NCBI GenBank assembly: GCA_020073015.1
Contig: JAIQFZ010000078.1
Location: 1-48,307, forward strand
DNA: 48,307 nt
Direction: 5' to 3'
From: Terriglobia bacterium
Lineage (GTDB): Bacteria > Acidobacteriota > Terriglobia > Terriglobales > Acidobacteriaceae
The notes beneath the pieces were generated by a model. It saw nothing but the letters and a program-made list of their open reading frames with translations. It was not told where the DNA came from and ran no database searches. Within the stretch, counting starts at the first letter, position 1. Each line of letters begins with the position of its first letter. Below are positions 43,160 to 48,307 of the stretch, in pieces. Position numbers and translations under genes: made by a program.

Positions 43160-45328
43160 ATGCGATCAAAGCTTCTAGGCAAGAACGCACTCCTTGTAGT
43201 CACGGCGCTGCTAATCACCTTCGCGCAGGAAAAGCCCGGAGCCTGGAAGCCCGACACGGACTGGGGACACTGGCGGCTTGGACAGAAAGCGGACCTGGAA
43301 TTTCTAAAGACGAACAGCATGACCATCACATTCGGAAGCGGCGCGCCCAGCTTCGAAGAGGTCAGTCGCGACGAGTTCAATCGCGTGATGGAGCAGGCGA
43401 AGGTGAACAATCGCGTGTTCCACGACAAAGGCTACGTCGTTCTCCGATATCTTACGAGTTCGCTCCATGGGCGTTCGGGGTCGAGCAAAGACATCCCGCA
43501 AAAGAATCAGATCCGAATGCTGCAATTCTGGCGCGAAAAGTGGAACGAATACGAGGACTACCTGGGTCCCAAGCCGGCGGACGACCCGACGACGTGGATC
43601 ACGGTTCGGCCGGATGGCAGCTTTCCACACTATCGCTATGCTCCCTACGGCCAGGAAACGACGAGTGAGTTCGAAACCTGGGGCTGTCCCAACAATCCGC
43701 ACTTCACTCGATTGATGGAGGGCCGGATACGTGCGCAGGCGGAAACGGGGATCGATGGCTCGTACATTGACTGGACGCAGATCTCGGGCGAAACGTGCTA
43801 CTGCAGGTTCTGCAAACGGAACTTCGCTGCGTATCTGAAGAAGAACCTTCCCGCCAATGTGGCGCACGCCAAGTACGGCACGGACGACTATGCAAACATC
43901 GCGCTGCCAACGAAGCGCGGTGAGCCGTTCTGGATGGAATGGATCACCTTTCGCGGTCATTCCGTGGCCGAGTTCCACCGCCGCATGCGAGAAGTCGCCC
44001 GGAAGTACAACCCTAATTTCCTGATTTCAGGAAACGTGTTTGGGGGGTTCGGCTACGGTCCGATCAGCTATGACGCGGCCGGCAACATGGAAATGCTTGG
44101 GCGCGACGGATACGACGACTTCATCTACTCCGAAGTCCAGGAATACCTCGATTCGGCTCCACGCAAGGACGAACATGGCACGAAAATCACGAATAGTCCG
44201 GCGTTCAAGTTCCTGGCCGCAGTCACACATGGCAAGCCGGTGATCGTGTATGCCACGGAGATCACGCCGCCGATTTTCCCCAATCCCACTGAGGGCTGCT
44301 TGAGTGCGATGTCTCAGATCAACATCGCGGAGGCCGTAGCGAATCACGCTGTCTTCCGGGAAAAGAGATTGACGCCGCCGGGCGCTACTCAGATGTATCG
44401 GTTTCTGGCGGCGAATGATGGGAGTTTGCGCAACGTACGAATGCAGGCAAACGTCGGGGTGGTCGCATCGCTGCGGCAGTATCTCGCGGATGAGTTGAGT
44501 TTTGCGTTTAGTGCTTCGCGTGTGCTGGCGGACAACGGGATCTCTCACGTTATGCTGACAGAAGATGACTTAACGAACCCGGCGATCAACCAATTCGATA
44601 TGGTGGTCGTTCCGTATCTTCCGCTGATGAGTTCGGAAAATCAGCAAGCGCTTGTTCGTTATGCCAAGGCCGGCGGCACGCTGCTTATTTTAGGCGCCAG
44701 CGGCAACAAAGATCAGTACGGTCTTTCTCATCGTCAGATTGTTTTGGCGCAATTGCTGGGCGGCGGACAATACCCTGCAGCCGAGGCCACGCGGAGGGTC
44801 GGCAAAGGGCAGGTGGTGTTCATCCCCGTGCAGGTTCCGCCATCGCGGTTCCTGATCCCGATGAAGTCGCGCGGGGACTACACAACCTTTGGTCCGACAA
44901 TGGCCGACGTCTTCGCTGACATCCCGGAGGGCTATACCCGGAACCGCATCGACCCCGGGTTGCGCAAACTTCTGGAGCGAGTTGCCGGCAAAGTGCAGGA
45001 GAGTCTCGGCACCCGCGTGACGCGCCTCGCATCTGCAACTCCGTATGTCGAAATCACTACGATGATGGAAAAGACCGATCGATGGATGCTGCTCCACGTC
45101 GTTAATTACGACGTGACGGTGGACGGCACGATCACGCCTGCACGGGGCCTGAAGGTGCAAGTGGCGATTCCTCGCGGAAAGACCGCTCGAAGCGTTACCT
45201 GGAGTGGAACGCTCACCGAGATGAAACCAATGAAGTACAGAACGATGAGCAGGGGGGGGCGTCAGATGCTGATACTCGACCTCAATGAGGTGAGCATTTA
45301 TGGGCTTGCGAAGATCGAACTCGAGTGA
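43160..45328 (+). CDS. Secreted glycosidase-like protein (putative (beta/alpha)8 barrel plus glutamine-amidotransferase-like domain)
   Basis: 722 residues with an N-terminal hydrophobic signal (about residues 8-22). The first ~400 residues look like a catalytic barrel of the GH42/GHL-type: GIDGSYIDWTQISGETCYCRFCKRNFAAYL has acidic residues at strand ends, and CRFC with the earlier CYC could bind metal. Residues about 430-560 (VGVVASLRQYLADE..., MVVVPYLPLMSSENQQALVRYAKAGGTLLI) match the class-I amidotransferase-like trimerisation fold of GH42 beta-galactosidases. A C-terminal beta domain ends the protein. Catalytic acids cannot be assigned safely, so substrate and even activity remain open. 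It stands alone on the plus strand with 160 bp upstream. Confidence 0.7.
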   Translation: MRSKLLGKNALLVVTALLITFAQEKPGAWKPDTDWGHWRLGQKADLEFLKTNSMTITFGSGAPSFEEVSRDEFNRVMEQAKVNNRVFHDKGYVVLRYLTSSLHGRSGSSKDIPQKNQIRMLQFWREKWNEYEDYLGPKPADDPTTWITVRPDGSFPHYRYAPYGQETTSEFETWGCPNNPHFTRLMEGRIRAQAETGIDGSYIDWTQISGETCYCRFCKRNFAAYLKKNLPANVAHAKYGTDDYANIALPTKRGEPFWMEWITFRGHSVAEFHRRMREVARKYNPNFLISGNVFGGFGYGPISYDAAGNMEMLGRDGYDDFIYSEVQEYLDSAPRKDEHGTKITNSPAFKFLAAVTHGKPVIVYATEITPPIFPNPTEGCLSAMSQINIAEAVANHAVFREKRLTPPGATQMYRFLAANDGSLRNVRMQANVGVVASLRQYLADELSFAFSASRVLADNGISHVMLTEDDLTNPAINQFDMVVVPYLPLMSSENQQALVRYAKAGGTLLILGASGNKDQYGLSHRQIVLAQLLGGGQYPAAEATRRVGKGQVVFIPVQVPPSRFLIPMKSRGDYTTFGPTMADVFADIPEGYTRNRIDPGLRKLLERVAGKVQESLGTRVTRLASATPYVEITTMMEKTDRWMLLHVVNYDVTVDGTITPARGLKVQVAIPRGKTARSVTWSGTLTEMKPMKYRTMSRGGRQMLILDLNEVSIYGLAKIELE

Positions 45329-45947
45329 CACATTCTCCGAAACGAAGAGGGATGTGCTGCCCAATAATTCCTACCGAACCGCGTAAGCGGCACAAGAATC
45401 GATCTTAAGCTCATGCGGGACATAAGCAGTCCGGAAGAGACTGGCATTGTTCCGGCACTCTCTTGCCATGCCGGCTGCGGCAGATGTGAAAGGCCAGGAA
45501 ATCGGTGCGTATGTGGTGTGCTGACTTCCGTTTTGTCTATGATCGCGCGTGGTGCACTTACATTGAGGTCGAGAGTCCCAACTACAGTGAGAGCTATGGG
45601 CGGTCCGGACTTGAGCGGCCCAGCACAGGACCGGTTTTCATCGTGGTTCAGTGGATGGAGATCGCTCCGGACCTCCGCCAAGTTGTTGAAGAAATTCGTG
45701 GCGGCGAGAGCTGGCGACTCTGACGCACGGTTTCGTCTGGCATTCGATACGCACAGGGCAAGGTTCGCAGCAATCGACTGCGGCGGCTGTCCCGCGTCCC
45801 CCAGTCGATGTCCTGCTACCTGAGACCTGACTGGCCGGTCGGCCCTATCCGCCTGTACTTCCGATACTTGGGTGGGGAACGGCAGATGCCGCATTCTGCA
45901 TAGCAGGCCGAGAGTTGTGCAACCCGGAAGATCTTTGGAGTCGGCAC
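45329..45947. other. Intergenic region without a supportable gene
   Basis: About 620 bp. Short plus-strand frames at 45413-45823 and 45505-45723 lack ribosome-binding sites, start context and recognisable domains. The stretch ACGCACAGGGCAA at 45749-45761 recalls the core of c-di-GMP-I riboswitches, but the remaining conserved parts are not seen. The long leader could still hold the promoter of the lipoprotein gene that follows. Confidence 0.4.
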
Positions 45948-47669
45948 ATGCGCAAATCGATCGGGGTCTCAGGCAGTCTGCTTATTCTGTGTTCAGCCCT
46001 GACCCTGGCGGGTTGTGCGGGCTCCCCTGGATCGACCACGCCAAATCCTGGCAGTCCACCCATAGACATCTCGATCGTCCCGAGTTCTGCGTCCGTGCAA
46101 GTCGGGGGCACGCAGCAGTTTTCTGCTACGGTGTCGGGAACCTCCAATACCGCCGTGGTCTGGTCGGCAACGGGCGGGACCATCTCCTCCGGCGGCCTGT
46201 ATACGGCTGGAAATGCAGCGGGCAGCTACACGGTGACGGCAACCAGCGTGGCCGATAGCTCCAAGTCCGCGCACGCCGCCGTGAGTGCCACCACCGCCCC
46301 GCCACCTCCGGGAACGACTTCGTCGATCACCAAAGATGGGATCACGTGAATCTTCAGCCAGCCAGTTCCCGCAGGACAGTTCGTTACCGGCGACTACTAT
46401 GTGGTGGGCCCGGTCACGGTCACAGCGATCAGTCCGGCTCCGACGACATCTTCGCCATATCTGAACGGATCGGTGCTTAATCTTCCTACTGCCAACGGCA
46501 AGAGCGGATTCGATTCCAGGCTGAACGACGGTTCGGACCAATCCTGGTGGTTCGACGCGTCGTTGCGAAGTTATCCTCCAATCACCTTGCATGCGGGAGA
46601 CGCGCTGGTTTCCTCCATTAGCCTGGCGCAAATCCACTCGCTTCCCGAGGTGATGCGGGCGTCTGACATGAGCGCAAGCCCAGTGCGGACAGTCTCTGTG
46701 CTTACCGTGGTTTCTTCTGCACCTTCCGCGGACGCTTTCCGGCCCTCGTATTGCGACCGAAGTCAGACTATCTATCACGCTGGCGCACTGCAGAGGAGCC
46801 TGTTGCCCTCGCTGGCGCCACCGAATCCCGCGTCCACGCCGACGCTCGCGCAATTCGAGTCGTGGTACCGGAGGCCTTGGATCGACACCAACCCGTTTCT
46901 CTTCGATGCCCCCGCCGAATACATGCCCAGCTACGGGCAGCACATTGCCTTCGCCGATTCGTATGCGTCTTTGCTTTTAATGTTAAATTTCTCCACTAGT
47001 CAGAAAGTCAATCTTACGAATTACATCGTGCAATATGGCATCGATCTCTATGGCTGCGTGCAGGCTGGTGTGGGATGGCCTGCGTTCGGAGGGCATCGCA
47101 GCGGACGGAAGCTGCCCATCGTTCTCGCTGGAATATTACTCAATGAAAATGGCATGAAAAACGTGTCGGCCGCGTACCCGGACCAGTTTGGCGAGGACAT
47201 GCAGACTGTGTACGTCAATCAGATCCCGGGTGGATATCAGCAAGCATGGCAGGGCGCCAGTGTCATCTATGGCGGCCATTACGGAGTGCAAAACAACGGC
47301 CAGCCTGTCAGTGCCGGTTTGTACGGTCCTTACGAGCAACTTCAGCCGATGAACTGGCCGCTGATAAACGGTAACGAGCAGTTAGGGGAAGCATACCGGA
47401 GATGCTGTACATCGGTCTCGTGGGCGGGAGAGGCGCTCGCAATTCATCTCCTGCAAGCGGAAAGCGTGTGGAATCATCCTGCATTCTTTGATTACGTAGA
47501 TCGCTGGATGACCGAGGACGACACGCAGGCTGTCTCCGCTATCAAAGCGCAGACCGGTTTTGACTACAGCGCAAACTGGGAGCGTCAAGGGCAGACTCGG
47601 TACTGGCTGCAAGGCGAGTTTCCTCAGTACACGTTTGTGGATGATATGTGGGCAGCCTACCGGCACTAG
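45948..47669 (+). pseudogene. Ig-domain lipoprotein interrupted by one in-frame TGA
   Basis: From ATG 45948 the frame reads a lipoprotein signal (LLILCSALTLAGC, lipobox Cys near residue 22), a Pro/Ser linker and a bacterial Ig-like (Big-2) domain (VPSSASVQVGGTQQFSATVSG... and TYTVTATS-like GSYTVTATSVADSSKSA). It stops at TGA 46347-46349 in DGIT-stop-IFSQPVPAGQF. The same frame continues with no further stop to 47669 for 440 codons, including a region with paired Cys (RRCCTSVSWAGEALAIHLL) and a GGHYGVQNNG motif. The TGA stands exactly where Trp (TGG) would make good sense. Either a nonsense mutation or read-through; a start at 46401 would yield only a signal-less fragment. Confidence 0.75.
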
Positions 47670-47965
47670 ACTAGGCCTCTTTCCGTCCGGCAGCAGCGAA
47701 GCCTGGCAGGGGGCATTTAGGAATTGGTCCGTCAAAGCATTCGCTGGTCAGCTTACCCTCTCCTTGGTTACTAAACTAAGATGAGAGGCCCGCAGTCAAA
47801 ACCTCTGTTCTTAACTACCTAATGCTAAAGTCCGGATTGTGACCAGTGGTAGAGCCTACTTCTGCCTCGGGACGGCGGTGGATCAGGCCGGTCATGAAAG
47901 CCGATTTTCCGGGGAAGTGAAGGCAGAGGTTTCCTGAAACCCCAAAACGTGGCAGGCATTTCGGC
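47670..47965. other. Intergenic region between convergent genes with a possible structured segment
   Basis: About 296 bp between two gene ends. Within it ACTTCTGCCT (about 47858-47867) can pair with AGGCAGAGGT (about 47922-47931), enclosing further GC-rich self-complementary sequence, and GGTTTC/GAAACC form a small adjacent hairpin. No U-tract follows either stem, so a classical intrinsic terminator is not supported. It may be a bidirectional transcription end or a dispersed structured repeat. Confidence 0.35.
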
Positions 47966-48307
47966 CTAAGGGGTTGGAATCACCGCCGAGGTCTCATTTG
48001 AGTAGCCGCTCTCGTTCGAACTGCCATCCACGGCCGTGACCACGTAGTAGTAGGTCTGACCCGCGGTGACATTGTTATCAGTAAACGCGGTCGAAGGATC
48101 TAGGGAAGTGTTGATGATCGAGTATGGACCGCCCGATACGCTGCCACGATAGATGTTATAGCCGACGGCATTGGTCGAACTATTCCACGTCAGGTCGACG
48201 GAATGTGGTGACGGAGCCGTGCCCGTCCCGGTCAGGGACTGGACTGCCGGAGAGTTCGTCGCGTTGCTGGTAAAAGACAGGGTCCCCGAAGCCGTTCCGC
48301 TCGACTG
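47966..48307 (-). CDS. 3' end of a fibronectin-type-III surface protein (5' end beyond the window)
   Basis: An open minus-strand frame of 113 codons runs in from the right edge and stops at TAG 47966-47968. The residues (APSPHSVDLTWNSSTNAVGYNIYRG, then TYYYVVTAVDGSSNESGYSNE) form one complete FN3 domain that ends the protein. The portion before it (SGTASGTLSFTSNATNSPAVQSLTGTGTA) matches the end of a choice-of-anchor/ASPM-SPD2-like beta domain. Such mosaics are extracellular adhesion or carbohydrate-associated proteins. It converges on the interrupted lipoprotein gene. Confidence 0.85.
   Translation of the reverse strand, partial: QSSGTASGTLSFTSNATNSPAVQSLTGTGTAPSPHSVDLTWNSSTNAVGYNIYRGSVSGGPYSIINTSLDPSTAFTDNNVTAGQTYYYVVTAVDGSSNESGYSNETSAVIPTP

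Noticed and set aside
45749-45761. Resemblance to the c-di-GMP-I (GEMM) riboswitch core
   Set aside because: Only the CGCACAGGGCAA stretch matches; the second conserved core (GGGACGCAAAGCC-like) and the tetraloop/receptor are not found nearby.
45413-45823. Short plus-strand ORFs upstream of the lipoprotein gene
   Set aside because: Overlapping frames with no ribosome-binding site, no domain and unlike local codon use. Treated as intergenic.
1-48307. CRISPR arrays, tRNA and rRNA genes
   Set aside because: No direct repeats with regular unique spacers, and no cloverleaf or rRNA-like sequence was noticed. The heptad repeats have no spacers and are not CRISPR-like. A covariance search was not possible here.

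Overview
The window reads as chromosomal DNA of a soil-type Acidobacteriota. The strongest pointers are a tandem array of ~800-residue MacB/FtsX-type permeases of the ADOP kind (acidobacterial duplicated orphan permease), NtrC-like regulators with a GAFTDA motif, and high GC with GC-rich wobble positions. This assignment is inference from gene content; no rRNA or other phylogenetic marker is present.

Layout. (1) 1-7,974, minus strand: part of a respiratory complex I operon, transcribed nuoA-C-D-E-F-G-H. nuoB is missing from its usual place between nuoA and nuoC. Three junctions of this operon carry degenerate 7-bp repeats arranged as inverted repeats. One of them encloses a frameshifted four-helix-bundle (S23/23S-rRNA intervening-sequence family) gene, and a second encloses only 22 bp. 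(2) 7,975-11,290: a small conserved unknown protein with a palindromic upstream site and leader hairpin, a ThiS-like sulfur carrier with a tail after its Gly-Gly, a secreted M48 metalloprotease and a convergent secreted glycoside hydrolase.

(3) 11,206-33,605, plus strand: one long export locus. In order it has two GTCC-N6-GGAC palindromes exactly 20 bp apart, a HlyD/MacA-type adaptor, a MacB/LolD-type ATPase, six ADOP permeases (four intact, one with a 1-nt frameshift, one with an internal deletion), a second ATPase, a TolC-like outer-membrane protein with a glycine-rich insert, an NtrC-type sigma-54 activator and a two-TM histidine kinase with almost no periplasmic loop. This looks like a self-regulated tripartite efflux or envelope-export system with several interchangeable permeases. 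Substrate unknown.

(4) 33,606-40,618: an accessory region with a decayed IS110 transposase, an AraC regulator, a secreted S9 peptidase with a frameshifted C-terminus, and two unrelated group II introns back to back (one with an intact reverse transcriptase, one reduced to a remnant that keeps domains V/VI). (5) 40,619-48,307: secreted enzymes and surface proteins: a Tat-exported amidase, a short secreted ORF, a secreted glycosidase-like protein, an Ig-domain lipoprotein interrupted by a single in-frame TGA, and the 3' end of a fibronectin-III protein on the minus strand.

Several otherwise intact genes carry single-base indels. These may be real decay or consensus errors in the assembly, and that ambiguity applies to all frameshift calls below.
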